Source: Gemmatimonadota bacterium (GTDB taxonomy: Bacteria > Latescibacterota > UBA2968 > GCA-2709665). From it: DNA of 64,000 bases. Every line of letters begins with the position of its first letter. The first letter of the stretch is position 1. The position numbers and the translations under genes were made by a program. This document shows, piece by piece, positions 1 to 8,527 of this stretch. The stretch lies in the NCBI GenBank assembly GCA_028877215.1, contig JAPPFJ010000035.1, forward strand, positions 310,001 to 374,000. Direction: 5' to 3'. The notes beneath the pieces are model-generated. The model was not told the DNA's origin and ran no database searches. It saw only the letters and a list, made by a program, of their open reading frames with translations.

Positions 1-148
1 GCTTACGTTGATTATTCCTGCTCCGATAGTGAGGACGGGTGTGCCTGGGTATATCCAGTCTCCTTCATAGACGCTCCAGCGGCGAGGCGACAGGTGCGTT
101 TTACCCGCTCCAGGGCAAGCGGCCGATGACCGACCTGCATCCACCCGG
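1..148. other. Edge region, no gene seen
   Basis: Sequence downstream of the first barrel gene on the minus strand. No supported reading frame, hairpin or repeat was found here. Confidence 0.5.
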
Positions 149-1081
149 TCAGAAGTGAGACTTCATGTCGAGGTTGAAAGCCAGAAATCCTACGTCGTCC
201 GTCCTTACGTAGTACGTAACTGGCACCGGCGGGTTGCCGGCCACGGACGCATGACCGCGAAGGCGGTCGTACTCCGATTCGCCATTGAATTCGGCGAACC
301 CCATCCATCGAAGGTTGAAGCCAAGGGTGACCTGGCCGCCCACCTGATAATCCAGACCGGCGACCGCCTGATAGCCGAGCAGCGAGTCCGACAGTCTCGC
401 CCGGTCAATGGTATTCGCGCCCAGGAGCCTGCTGTTCATCTCCTCTCCGCGCTCGCCCGCCGGATCGAAGATCCTGACGTTTTCAATGGTCCTGGTACGG
501 TGCCACAGCGTCCGATATTCGACCGTTACGCGCGAAAAACCGACTCCCATCCCAACGTACGGGGCAGCCTTCGAGCCGGTGCGAAAGTGGTAATAAAGGT
601 TGGCAAAGGCACTGTGCGACGCCACGTTGTCAACGGCATCACGGACCACGTCGAACGACGCATCCCTGGTGGGATCGTAGTTCGTCGCGGGATCATGGGG
701 TACCGCCACGTCGTCGTGGGCGGCGATGCGATAGACATACTCGCCTTCGACTCTCAAGCTCCGCATGCGATACCCCAGGACCATCCCGGCCAGGATCCCC
801 CTACCGCCGCCGAACGACTCCTCCAGAGGACCCCAGGGCTGAGGGACGTCGCTGCACGCTCCCGGCTCGACCTGAACGCGATCCGGGTTCAGGGTCATGT
901 CGCACCGGACCGATGACACATCGGACGACGACCAATCATCCAGCCCCCCGGTCCTCACGTCCATTCCGGGGGCGGCAGCGGCTCCCAGCTGCATCCCCAG
1001 GTACCATCCGTCCTGCGCCCGCGCTCGACCGGGAAGCGCGAACAGCATCAGCGCCAGCGCTGATGGCAGACACCACCTCAT
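149..1081 (-). CDS. Outer-membrane beta-barrel protein (paralogue 1)
   Basis: About 310 residues with a signal peptide (MRWCLPSALALMLFALP, cleavage near ARAQ). The rest has alternating hydrophobic/polar strands and ends in an aromatic residue (SHF), as expected of an outer-membrane barrel. The ATG at 1081 is chosen because it begins the signal peptide and is preceded by GAAGG; the frame extends further upstream without a sensible start. It is a paralogue of the next gene: both have an N-terminal LG.. strand, a paired-Cys loop around a NPD motif, a YVG.GVG strand mid-protein and a YxVRTDD/YTVETRD segment near the end. The gap to the upstream gene is 109 bp, so it is probably the last gene of the same operon. 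Ligand unknown. Confidence 0.8.
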   Translation of the reverse strand: MRWCLPSALALMLFALPGRARAQDGWYLGMQLGAAAAPGMDVRTGGLDDWSSSDVSSVRCDMTLNPDRVQVEPGACSDVPQPWGPLEESFGGGRGILAGMVLGYRMRSLRVEGEYVYRIAAHDDVAVPHDPATNYDPTRDASFDVVRDAVDNVASHSAFANLYYHFRTGSKAAPYVGMGVGFSRVTVEYRTLWHRTRTIENVRIFDPAGERGEEMNSRLLGANTIDRARLSDSLLGYQAVAGLDYQVGGQVTLGFNLRWMGFAEFNGESEYDRLRGHASVAGNPPVPVTYYVRTDDVGFLAFNLDMKSHF

Positions 1082-1190
1082 GATTCCTTCTCTCACGTTT
1101 CTCACCTCCAATGTCCGGTTCAAGGACACCTGCCCGTCGCATGTCCTTCAGGCCGCTTCCGCGCCGCTCCAATGAGCGTGCGATTCTTCT

Positions 1191-2072
1191 TCAGAGGCCG
1201 TACCTCAGGCTGAGGATCATCGTGAACGCGCTCGTGTCGCGCGTCTCCACCGTATACAGGATGCGGGAGCCGCGACCCACCGTGGAGTCGTGGCTGCGGA
1301 GTTGGTCCCACTCGCGCGGAGCGCTCTGAAACGCGCCGAGGCCTGCCGCGTAACGTATTTTGCCGCCAATCGTGAATGCGTCAGCGACGCTATAGTCCAT
1401 GCCCCCCAGGATCTGGACGCTGAACCTGGTGTCGTCGAGCACCGCCGCCCCGAGCGTGGTCGTGCCCGCCAGCTTCGCGCGCAGCGCGGCATCCTCGAAC
1501 GTGGTTATCCGGTTCGGGTCGTCGTTGCGCTTCCACAGGCTGAAGTAGTCGATGGCCATGCGCTGCACGCCCGCGCCAACGCCGACGTACGACGTCAGCG
1601 ACCGATTCGCCGCCCGGAAATCGACCGCGAAGTTGGTGAACACGCCGTGTACGGTGACGTCCCCGGCGCCGCCGATCGCCGTCTCAAGTTCCTGGTCGGC
1701 CTTCTGGGCCGTCACCACGTCCCCGATCTGCGTCGGCGTGCGTTCGTGGTACGAGGCGGCGCGGTACCGGTATACAACCTCAGCGCGATACCGACCGAAC
1801 CGGTAACCTGCCGCAAGTCCCGCCGCGATTCCCGCCGCGCGAACGGATTCGTTGGTCCACTCCGTGGGCGGGGGCGGCGAGTCGCATTCCGCACCGGTCT
1901 CCACTCCGTCCGGGTTGATGAGCAGATCGCAGCGCGTGCCCCAGTCGTTGTCGGTGCCCACGAGCCGAATGGCGGGCGTGAGCGCGAGCCCCAACTCGGA
2001 CCCCACGTACGGTTGCGCGGTCAAGTCACCGGCCGCCAGCGCGATCGCCACCACGCAGACCCATCGCGTCAT
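1191..2072 (-). CDS. Outer-membrane beta-barrel protein (paralogue 2)
   Basis: About 293 residues: signal peptide (MTRWVCVVAIALAAGDLTAQ), then barrel-like strands ending ILSLRYGL. Two cysteines (TRCDLLINPD, GAECDS) fall in an early loop and match paired cysteines in paralogue 1, suggesting a conserved disulfide. The ATG at 2072 overlaps the stop of the upstream 28-codon ORF (ATGA), so translation is likely coupled. Upstream in-frame sequence codes for no signal peptide and is instead occupied by two tiny ORFs in other frames. The exact barrel family was not identified. Confidence 0.8.
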   Translation of the reverse strand: MTRWVCVVAIALAAGDLTAQPYVGSELGLALTPAIRLVGTDNDWGTRCDLLINPDGVETGAECDSPPPPTEWTNESVRAAGIAAGLAAGYRFGRYRAEVVYRYRAASYHERTPTQIGDVVTAQKADQELETAIGGAGDVTVHGVFTNFAVDFRAANRSLTSYVGVGAGVQRMAIDYFSLWKRNDDPNRITTFEDAALRAKLAGTTTLGAAVLDDTRFSVQILGGMDYSVADAFTIGGKIRYAAGLGAFQSAPREWDQLRSHDSTVGRGSRILYTVETRDTSAFTMILSLRYGL

Positions 2073-2155
2073 GTCCCATCCCTCACGTAGATGAATAGCC
2101 TCCCGAAGCCGGTAGCCGGCCAAAAATCGAGGCTGATGTTCTCCCGCATGTTCAT
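2069..2155 (-). CDS. 28-residue microprotein between TM microprotein and barrel
   Basis: Reads MNMRENISLDFWPATG..., ending IYVRDGT. It has a strong ribosome site (AAGGAGGGAGACAA before the ATG). Its ATG overlaps the stop of the preceding ORF (ATGA) and its own stop overlaps the barrel start (ATGA). The perfect chain of overlaps plus the Shine-Dalgarno sequence is the evidence for translation. No known family; it may serve only to couple translation of the barrel gene. Confidence 0.45.
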   Translation of the reverse strand: MNMRENISLDFWPATGFGRLFIYVRDGT

Positions 2156-2238
2156 TTGTCTCCCTCCTTTGAGAGCCAGCCGATGCCGGCCACCACGAAC
2201 AACACGATAACAACGGCGATTGCCACATGATCCGCCAT
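2152..2238 (-). CDS. 28-residue single-helix membrane microprotein
   Basis: Reads MADHVAIAVVIVLFVVAGIG followed by WLSKEGDK: an N-terminal hydrophobic helix of about 18 residues and a short charged tail. GGAGGA lies 6 nt before the ATG. The stop overlaps the next ORF. Topology suggests a single-pass inner-membrane peptide. Function unknown. Confidence 0.5.
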   Translation of the reverse strand: MADHVAIAVVIVLFVVAGIGWLSKEGDK

Positions 2239-2331
2239 GCCCGTTCCTCCGCACGTCCGACCGTGTGTGTGTTTGGTCTCGGTGCGTTTTTCAAGGATCT
2301 TGCGCAACTCGTGCGCTTCACGCAAGGTCTG

Positions 2332-2580
2332 TCATTCAATGGAAGAATCATAAGCGCGCAGCACGGATTTCGCGAAATCGACCAACTCTTGACGGGTTAT
2401 CTGATAAGCAAACAGGTCCGGTTTATCTTCGTAGGCCCTTAAATGGTAAGAGAGCAGCAGAAACGTGTCCCGGTTATTATCGAGAATGGGCCTGAATCCA
2501 ATCCCTTTAAGCGTGCAAGTGTCCTGGTATTCTTCATTGGCTTTGTCAATTCCAATGGGTTGTTTTTCGGAAATGTCCAT
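2332..2580 (-). CDS. Hypothetical 82-residue soluble protein
   Basis: Starts MDISEKQPIGIDKANEEYQD at an ATG preceded by GGGGAGAAG, 10 nt after the stop of the upstream membrane microprotein. It has mixed charge, one Cys, no signal peptide and no membrane helix. Part of the P450 run. No family recognised. Confidence 0.6.
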   Translation of the reverse strand: MDISEKQPIGIDKANEEYQDTCTLKGIGFRPILDNNRDTFLLLSYHLRAYEDKPDLFAYQITRQELVDFAKSVLRAYDSSIE

Positions 2581-2590
2581 CTTCTCCCCG

Positions 2591-2716
2591 CTATGGTGTG
2601 TCGTTAAAGTGCATCCGGACCCTATACGCAACAGAGCGCATGACTTGAATGAATATCCAGGCGAGCACAGCGGCGACCGCCACTGACGCGATCAGGTCAA
2701 CATGAAGAACCGACAC
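2591..2716 (-). CDS. 41-residue single-helix membrane microprotein after P450
   Basis: GTG start 6 nt past the P450 stop, reading V-S-V-L-H-V-D-L-I-A-S-V-A-V-A-A-V-L and on through AWIFIQVM to a basic tail (RVRMHFNDTP). One predicted helix with positive charges after it, so C-in topology is likely. The ribosome site is weak (GAAG), and the open frame is short, so coding status rests on tight spacing and hydrophobic character. A membrane partner for the soluble P450 is a guess. Confidence 0.4.
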   Translation of the reverse strand: MSVLHVDLIASVAVAAVLAWIFIQVMRSVAYRVRMHFNDTP

Positions 2717-2722
2717 GATACT

Positions 2723-4147
2723 TCATCGGCGCCGTTCAAGCGTCATGGGCATGCCGCCCTTCACCTTGATGGTTATGCGAGGCACGATTTCTGCCTTGCC
2801 TCTCGCGTCAGCGCGCCAGCGACGGCACAGGGTAGCCAGCGCTATCTTCGCCTCCATCCACGCGAAGCCTTCGCCGATGCACTGATGCGGCCCTCCCCCG
2901 AATGGGAAGTAGGCGAACCGCGGCAGTTCACTGCGGAACTCGTCCGTCCAGCGCTCGGGACGAAACTCCAGCGGGTCTTCGAACCAGCGCGGATCGCGTT
3001 GCGTAATCAGCGGCGCGACCATCACCGCAACACCCGGCGGGATATGGCAGCCGCCCAGTTCGATAGGCTCGAACACCATCCGTCCAAGCGCCCAGAACGG
3101 CGGATAGAGCCTCAGCGTCTCCGTGACGATCCGGTCGGTGAGGGGCAGGTTGGGCAGGTCGTCGAGCGTCGCATCGCGATCGCCCAGCACGTCGTCCAGT
3201 TCCGCGTGGAACCGTTTCTCCACTTCAGGGTTCCGGGACAGCAGGTAGAAGGCGTAGGCCAGGGTCGTCGCCGTGGTGTCGTGCCCGGCGATGTACAGGG
3301 AGACTGCCTCGTCGCGCACCAGCTCGTCGCTCATCCCGCTGTCTTCCTCGCTCTCGGCATCCTCGTATCTCACCTGCAGCAGCATGCACAGCAGGTCGTC
3401 GCCTTCGGCGCCCGACTGGCGGCGCTCCCTGATCAGGCCGTAAATCAGCTCGTCCAGGTGGGCCCGCGCAGCCTTGAAGCGCCGGGTGGACGGTATAGGG
3501 AGACCATGGAGAAACCGCCGGAGAAACGGCGGCTGGGTCAAACGGAGGTACATGTATCGGTCGGTCTCCGCAAACGACTCGCCCACGCGCCGGACAACGT
3601 CACTCGTCTCGATATCGAACAGGGCCTTGGCGACGATCTGGAGCGTCAACTCCCGCATCTCCTGCTCCATGTCCACCCTGGCTCCGTCCTGCCACTGCCG
3701 GGATTTCCGGGACGAGATTTCGGTCATAGCCCCGGCGTAATGTTCGATGTATCTGCGATGAAACCGGGGCTGTATCATCCGCCGCTGCTTCAGATGAAAC
3801 GCTCCGGTGGAGGCCACGAGGCCGTCTCCCATCATCCAGCGTACGGTTTCAAACGCGGTGGCGCCCCTCCCGGTCTTCTGGTGGTCGGTCACCAGAATCT
3901 GCTGGTTGAGTTCGGGGTGATTCACCAGGTAGATCAGGATGGGGTTCACCGACACGGTGCTGACGTCACCGTAAGTGGCGGCCTCCTGCAGCAGGCCGAT
4001 CAGGTCGAACCGAAGGCGGAATGCCTGCCCGACAAGCGGCAATTCGGAGGGGCCCGGCGGCAGTTCCGTCCGCGGGATGGAAGGCCTGGGAGGATCCTGG
4101 AGCAGCTCGGTGTTGGTCGTTACTGATTGCCTCGGGCGTCGTTGCAT
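2723..4147 (-). CDS. Cytochrome P450
   Basis: Full-length 474-residue P450 with the expected landmarks in order: an N-terminal proline-rich PGPSELPLVG segment, the I-helix oxygen motif AGHDTTATT, the K-helix ExxR motif ETLRLYPPFW, and the heme loop FGGGPHQCIG with ligand Cys423. No transmembrane anchor, so cytosolic as is usual for bacterial P450s. The start is supported by GAGGATATC ahead of the ATG. The arrangement resembles the CYP102/CYP4-like bacterial group, but substrate and redox partner cannot be read from the sequence; no ferredoxin or reductase gene is nearby. First gene of a probable minus-strand operon leading to two outer-membrane barrels. Confidence 0.95.
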   Translation of the reverse strand: MQRRPRQSVTTNTELLQDPPRPSIPRTELPPGPSELPLVGQAFRLRFDLIGLLQEAATYGDVSTVSVNPILIYLVNHPELNQQILVTDHQKTGRGATAFETVRWMMGDGLVASTGAFHLKQRRMIQPRFHRRYIEHYAGAMTEISSRKSRQWQDGARVDMEQEMRELTLQIVAKALFDIETSDVVRRVGESFAETDRYMYLRLTQPPFLRRFLHGLPIPSTRRFKAARAHLDELIYGLIRERRQSGAEGDDLLCMLLQVRYEDAESEEDSGMSDELVRDEAVSLYIAGHDTTATTLAYAFYLLSRNPEVEKRFHAELDDVLGDRDATLDDLPNLPLTDRIVTETLRLYPPFWALGRMVFEPIELGGCHIPPGVAVMVAPLITQRDPRWFEDPLEFRPERWTDEFRSELPRFAYFPFGGGPHQCIGEGFAWMEAKIALATLCRRWRADARGKAEIVPRITIKVKGGMPMTLERRR

Positions 4148-4270
4148 AACGATATCCTCTCCTCGAAGATGCCCCCCTTTGGGGCTTCGGCTACTGCAGT
4201 TCGGGTCTTCCCGTGTCCTGATGGCCTGTTCCGCTGTGAGTTCCTTATGATGAGAATCAATTAAACAGCA

Positions 4271-4516
4271 CTAAACACGAATGCTCGAAAGACACCCAAC
4301 GATATGCTTGAGCGCGTCTTCAAGTCTATCGACGCTATCCTGCGGGACATCCGACCGTGCGGCTGAGGCTGAAACGTCGAGTCTCTTTAGAATGGATAGC
4401 GCTTCCTGCAAAACGCCCTTGTCGCGTGCTGCAAGCGCACCGGCCAACGCGACTATTGCGAATTCCATGGCTGTGATGCGCGCGGCGTTTACGGCAATGA
4501 TGTCGCTTTTGTTCAT
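4271..4516 (-). CDS. Hypothetical 81-residue helical protein
   Basis: Reads MNKSDIIAVNAARITAMEF onward, Ala-rich and helical (ALAGALAARDKGVLQEAL), ending VGCLSSIRV. GGAGAAAAG sits before the ATG at 4516. Sits 123 bp upstream of the P450 on the same strand. No family recognised. Confidence 0.6.
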   Translation of the reverse strand: MNKSDIIAVNAARITAMEFAIVALAGALAARDKGVLQEALSILKRLDVSASAARSDVPQDSVDRLEDALKHIVGCLSSIRV

Positions 4517-5141
4517 GACTTTTCTCCTTTGCCCTGCGGGCTGGGAATCGATGATGAAAACGACGGTAGGCTCAGCAGCCGGAAGCACGACGAAGACGAG
4601 TTGAATGACGCTCGTGAAAGCCTCTACAAAAATGCGGACAACGGCAGGCGCGGCGCCGGGAGAAAGGAATTTGCCCCGGCTCGGGCTCCCGGCATGTGGC
4701 CGACCTTGCGGGGGCTATGAATCCCCGTTGACCGTTGCCCGCAATGATGACGGATCAGCGACCCTCCCCATCGTGATCGTATCGAATTCGACGGTCACAG
4801 TCCGCGGCCGGAGTTTGAAGTCGCGGTTCCGGACGATGAAGACAATCACGACCCGCGTCGATTGTCGCGCACGGAGGCATGTCCTCCGAATCAATCCGGA
4901 TACGCGAAACTCGTTATCCGGATCCCAGATGCAGCTTCCATTTTCTGAATCTCCAGGAAATCACAGTCGCGAACAGGGTCATGGCAACAGAGACAATATT
5001 CGTATCCGTGCTCGCCTGTTCGCGACTGCTTTACCAGGAAAGCTCCAGCATCTCCTTCAGCTTACTCGCCAGCCCCGGTTGAAGCTCAAAGGTGAACTCA
5101 TCTGTACAGCCTTTATCGCACTCAAAAGTCAGCTTAAGCGC
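4517..5141. other. Intergenic stretch without a convincing gene
   Basis: Open frames exist on the plus strand but show low-complexity translations, no ribosome site and no domain. The only structured element nearby is the dispersed repeat that follows at 5142. Confidence 0.4.
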
Positions 5142-5317
5142 ATTAACCTCAATCCGAAAAAAACAGCAACGCGGCAACGCGATAAAACCCTCCGAAACGG
5201 GGCGTTATCGACGTATAGAAGGACGTTTTTTCCCTTCACGTCCTGTGACCTGATGTATCCTGGTAATCCGCAGTTTAATCGCCTTTATTTACAAGCACAT
5301 ATTCGAATTAACGTCCC
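5142..5317 (-). repeat. 175-bp dispersed repeat, copy A
   Basis: The reverse complement begins GGACGTTAATTCGAATATG and ends TTGAGGTTAAT. It aligns over its whole length with copies at 9583-9753 and 33056-33230. Shared blocks include AAAGGCGATT, ACTGCGGAT, CAGGATACA, the hairpin GGACGT...AAAAAACGTCC and GCCGCGTTGC. Lies about 80 bp downstream of a minus-strand dockerin-type gene. Confidence 0.75.
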
Positions 5318-5399
5318 CGAAGACTTACGAATCAAGGTTAATTCTGCGTTACCCGTGTTCATGTGAATTCATCACGCTTATTTTTCTTAACCGGATACA

Positions 5400-6005
5400 T
5401 TACTGCGTATCTCCGAGAAATCGCAGGAAGCCTCTTGCGGTTGTGTTCTTTCCACTTCCGGGTTGTAAGATGCCAATCCCCATCAATTCTTCATTTTCAC
5501 CGGTGGCGTGTGCCGTGCCGACCGCATTGCCTTCTTCATCCACAGTAAATCTGAAAAGCCGGACGTTTTCGTCGGCGTTGGTATTATAGGACAGGACATA
5601 CCTTTCTGTTTCAGCGTCCCACCGACCCTCCGCGCGCACGCCCCGGTCTGTGACACCCGACACAATCACCGGATCGTTTTCTACTGCCGGTATGGAGAGT
5701 TGGCCCATACAGAAATGATCGGCCGATTGCGCTTCAGGGTCCCAGATAAATGACCAGAATCCCAGAAGTGCGTCCGCTCGAAGAAGAGGATCCGTTGCTG
5801 CAAGAGCAGTATCCCCTACGGCAGCGCCCTCGGTTTGCTGCGCATCCGGCTCCGGCGCGGGACCGGTCTTTCCGAAGTTGCTGGCAAGCACCAGGAAGTC
5901 ATCAAAATCAACGTCACCGTCTAAATCCAGGTCCCCGGGAATCGGAGCCTGCGCCTGGGCAGTTGCGGAAGAGACCAGTACGAATAAGACTAAAAGAAAA
6001 CGCAT
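5400..6005 (-). CDS. Secreted protein with one dockerin-like repeat
   Basis: 201 residues: signal peptide (MRFLLVLFVLVSSATAQAQA), then directly a dockerin type I-like calcium loop (GDLDLDGDVDFDDFLVLASN), a Pro/Glu-rich linker, and a C-terminal domain of about 120 residues containing LLGFWSFIW, resembling the start of lipocalin-like domains. AAAGGAG precedes the ATG at 6005. Single dockerin halves of this kind occur in secreted proteins of uncultured FCB bacteria without a cellulosome; the partner is unknown. Exported, cell-surface or periplasmic. Confidence 0.8.
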   Translation of the reverse strand: MRFLLVLFVLVSSATAQAQAPIPGDLDLDGDVDFDDFLVLASNFGKTGPAPEPDAQQTEGAAVGDTALAATDPLLRADALLGFWSFIWDPEAQSADHFCMGQLSIPAVENDPVIVSGVTDRGVRAEGRWDAETERYVLSYNTNADENVRLFRFTVDEEGNAVGTAHATGENEELMGIGILQPGSGKNTTARGFLRFLGDTQ

Positions 6006-6173
6006 CACGAATCTCCTTTCTCCCGGGAGAAAAAACCCGGGACTGACGTTGATTCAACATATCTGAGCGACGTCGTGTCTTCATGAATCCGGGCCAGATT
6101 CGCGGCCTCGATCTTCCCGAGGGGCCGCGACAGCGTCAACTCGAGGGCCTGGCCACTCGCGGATGGTGGATTA

Positions 6174-6383
6174 TCATGGACCTTGTTCAGAGGCAAGAAA
6201 ATGGTGGAGTGTGAGCGCAATGGCGGCGAAAACGATCAACGCGATGACGACCGGAATGGCCGCCGACCAACGCCTTGCTCGTGCCAGCGTGACGGAATAC
6301 ACCACCAGTCGGCAGAACCAGATGACGCCGACGATGCCGAGGAGCGAGATGGCTATGGTGAGCAGAAGGCGTAGGGCGTCCAA
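6174..6383 (-). CDS. Small two-helix membrane protein
   Basis: 69 residues with two hydrophobic segments (LLLTIAISLLGIVGVIWFC and IPVVIALIVFAAIALTLHHF) separated by a basic loop (TLARARRW), giving a hairpin with N- and C-termini outside. The only start in frame after an in-frame TAG is TTG at 6383, with GAGGTAG upstream. No family recognised. Confidence 0.55.
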   Translation of the reverse strand: MDALRLLLTIAISLLGIVGVIWFCRLVVYSVTLARARRWSAAIPVVIALIVFAAIALTLHHFLASEQGP

Positions 6384-6652
6384 AACATACTACCTCAGCA
6401 TTTGGCGCACCTTGCGGACGGTGATTTCAGGGGGGCAGGTACACGCCGGGTCGGAAGATCGGGAGGGACGTCGGCATTGGCGTACCTTGGGGTGAATGTC
6501 GAAACACCCGTTTAACCCCCCATTGTTGTAAACGAAATGCACAGATGCATTGCTTCATACGACACGCTGTGGGTCTCGGCCGCTCCTGCCAGGGCTTCGT
6601 CCGAAAATCGCGAAATCCTGCAATAAGCCCAATGCGTATCGGCTCGTTCCTG

Positions 6653-6880
6653 TTATCCTAAAGCAATTAACCGCGCCCGGCCTGCCAATGTTAACAGGAC
6701 CATATTCCCGTCCATTACAATCAACTGACGAGCTTCCAGGGCTTGCAGAGTTTCCATTATGTCCAGGTGGGGGTATTTCTGCTGGATGGGAACAGGCAGG
6801 TGAGTAAAGACCAATTCCGGTGATAACTCAACAAAGTCATTGATCGCCTGAAGTACCGCTTTCTCTGTCTCTAATTTCAC
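6653..6880 (-). CDS. Hypothetical 75-residue protein, winged-helix-like
   Basis: GTG start with GGAGTAAAGG upstream. The sequence (KLETEKAVLQAINDFVELSP ... DIMETLQALEARQLIV) has the spacing of helix-helix-turn-helix followed by a beta-wing segment (VMDGNMVLLTLAGRARL), like small ArsR/MarR-type DNA-binding folds. That is a fold guess only. Confidence 0.5.
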   Translation of the reverse strand: MKLETEKAVLQAINDFVELSPELVFTHLPVPIQQKYPHLDIMETLQALEARQLIVMDGNMVLLTLAGRARLIALG

Positions 6881-6966
6881 GGCGCCTTTACTCCATGTAA
6901 AATTGTCCAGGGGAGCTCATCCCGGACCTGACCCGATTTGGCGGACACCCACCTTTTGCAACCACG

Positions 6967-7141
6967 ATGAGAGACAGGGAGATCCAATTGACAGATGGAA
7001 TCAACGTCGCTGTATTTACCCACAGATCCATCACGGACGAACAGGCTCTTTGCGCCTGCAACACCGCCATTGAACTTTCTCAACATTAAGATAGCATGTC
7101 GATGCGTGACGCTTCTGTGGAATTTCTAGCTGTATCAGTGA
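6967..7141 (+). pseudogene. Leader module copy 1: damaged microORF A
   Basis: ATG at 6967 reads MRDREIQLTDGINVAVFTHR then SITDEQALCACNTAIELSQH and stops early at a TAA. Relative to the intact copies at 10891 and 18429, one extra base breaks the shared end (TR.CVTLLW.F.LYQ). The conserved final TATCAGTGA is still present at 7133-7141. See the leader-module finding. Confidence 0.5.
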
Positions 7142-7144
7142 TCC

Positions 7145-7222
7145 ATGAGTGATATTTCGCCAAGCGGGGGTGTCTGTGGAACGGGTGGGGCGACACGGCT
7201 GTTCTCGTTTCCGGTGGGCTGA
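7145..7222 (+). CDS. Leader module copy 1: 25-residue microORF B
   Basis: Reads MSDISPSGGVCGTGGATR and ends FPVG, in exactly 78 nt including the stop. ORFs of identical length and near-identical sequence occur at 11071 and 15342. It starts 3 nt after the terminal TGA of microORF A. There is no clear ribosome site, so it may be a leader peptide or a non-coding conserved element. Confidence 0.35.
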   Translation: MSDISPSGGVCGTGGATRLFSFPVG

Positions 7223-7267
7223 AGACTCGAGTGGCGGGAGCCGTGCCACTTGTCGTGTGAGAAGAGG

Positions 7268-7530
7268 ATGAGTCCGGCAGGGAACTGTGAACGTGAGGTT
7301 GAACAACTGCAAAAGCGCATGACCCAAATGAGCAAGGCGTTCTTGCGTATCCAGGAAAATCCGGACCTCACGGCGGTTTAACGGAGCGTTCCGGACAGCG
7401 CCCGGTCATTGACCGACGCCAGGTTCGGGATGATGCCGCTGTCGGAAGGCGAGGGGCGGGTACGGCAGTGCCTTGTGTCCGGACCGGTTTCCAGCCAGGC
7501 CCAACAGATTTGGGACGAGCCGGGCAATCC
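7268..7530 (+). pseudogene. Remnant of GAF histidine kinase 5' end
   Basis: From ATG 7268 the sequence matches the start of the kinase at 15465 (REVEQLQKRM vs [10 protein letters not shown], then [16 protein letters not shown] and [10 protein letters not shown]). A TAA replaces the codon after TAV at 7379, and similarity stops near 7530. A truncated duplicate of the kinase together with its leader module. Confidence 0.7.
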
Positions 7531-8027
7531 GGAATGAGCAGACCCGTCTACTAAGTCACTACGAATCAGGCGCGCCGCAGCGGAGCGCGAGAACAGGAGG
7601 ATTCCGGGCTCTTCGACAGATGACGTGCCGTTTGCCCAGTGCCGGGACAAGGGATCGAACAGAACACGTACAAACAGGCCATAAACGGCAGGGACATAGA
7701 GCGATCCGGGATCTTTCGTTACGGTAGTCCCATAAACCGGTCAAGGCAATGGCCAGAGCTGCATTTCCAAAACGTCACCGGAATGCCAGGGATCGCGCAG
7801 GTGTGAGTAAAATGGCGTAGCGTTGAAGATTGTAGGCTCATTGAGCTGATCCCTGATTGATTCGGGGACATCCGACGGATGGCGATGGCCGGGTTTTCGG
7901 TATCGGAAATCAATCGGGCCATTGCGTTGGGACTTGTTCCCCGTTGGCTGCGGGCTTCCGGGTTGCTGGCAGTACGAATGACTGCGCCCCTTTTTCTATC
8001 CCCAACTCTTGCGAATGCCCGTCCGAC
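7531..8027. other. Degenerate stretch without an intact gene
   Basis: About 500 bp between two broken genes. On the minus strand a stop-free frame ends at 7741 and reads ...NEPTIFNATPFYSHLRDPWH..., which looks protein-like but has no start or ribosome site. Probably the relic of a further gene. Confidence 0.3.
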
Positions 8028-8330
8028 CTATTTCAACAACACCATCCGTTTCACGGCGGAGAAACCGCCCGCCTGTATGCGATATAGATAAACGCCGCTG
8101 GCAACGCGTCGACCCGGTGCATCCGTCCCGTCCCACGTGACCGTGAACGAACCCGCTTCCATCCCTTCGTTCACCAGCACCCGTACCTCCTGCCCCAGCA
8201 CGCTGTATATCGCCAGCCGCACGTCTCCCGCCTCTGGAAGCTGATACCCGATCACCGTCGACGGGTTGAACGGGTTGGGCATATTCTGTTTCAGAGCGAA
8301 TCGATCCGGATATCTGCCTCCTTTGTAACG
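8028..8330 (-). pseudogene. Orphan C-terminal sorting domain
   Basis: The reading frame opens after a TGA and reads DRFALKQNMPNPFNPST, then an FlgD/Ig-like module (VIGYQLPEAGDVRLAIYSVL, GQEVRVLV, ASGVYLYRI, FSAVKRMVLLK). This is the classic C-terminal secretion/sorting domain of FCB bacteria, which is never functional alone. The passenger part is missing. About 90 percent identical at DNA level to the copy at 12967. Confidence 0.75.
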
Positions 8331-8527
8331 TCACAGGCCCGGTGACGCGGTGAGTTACGCCGCAAACGCTGATACCCAGGTTTAACAGAAAAACCTGACG
8401 CAGTATCGAAAACGAGCCGGGGCAGCACGCCGCGTCCCGGGCATTCGCAATTGGACAGTGCGCGCCAGTGGCCTCAACCGATTTGCATAGCCGATGACCC
8501 GGCACGAATGCATTCTGTCACGGCGCC

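Noticed and set aside
210-240. TGGCAC...TTGC resembling a sigma-54 promoter near 215
   Set aside because: GG and GC pairs are 12 nt apart instead of 10, and the site lies inside a coding region.
2702-4126. 474-codon open frame on the plus strand
   Set aside because: Exact antisense shadow of the cytochrome P450. Its translation has no domain and is rich in Arg, Gln and His from reverse-reading GC-rich codons.
4605-5366. 253-codon open frame on the plus strand
   Set aside because: Low-complexity translation, no ribosome site, and its end runs antisense through dispersed repeat copy A.
7741-7975. Stop-free minus frame reading ...NEPTIFNATPFYSHLRDP...
   Set aside because: Looks protein-like but lacks a start, a ribosome site and a recognisable domain; too short to call beyond noting a possible relic.
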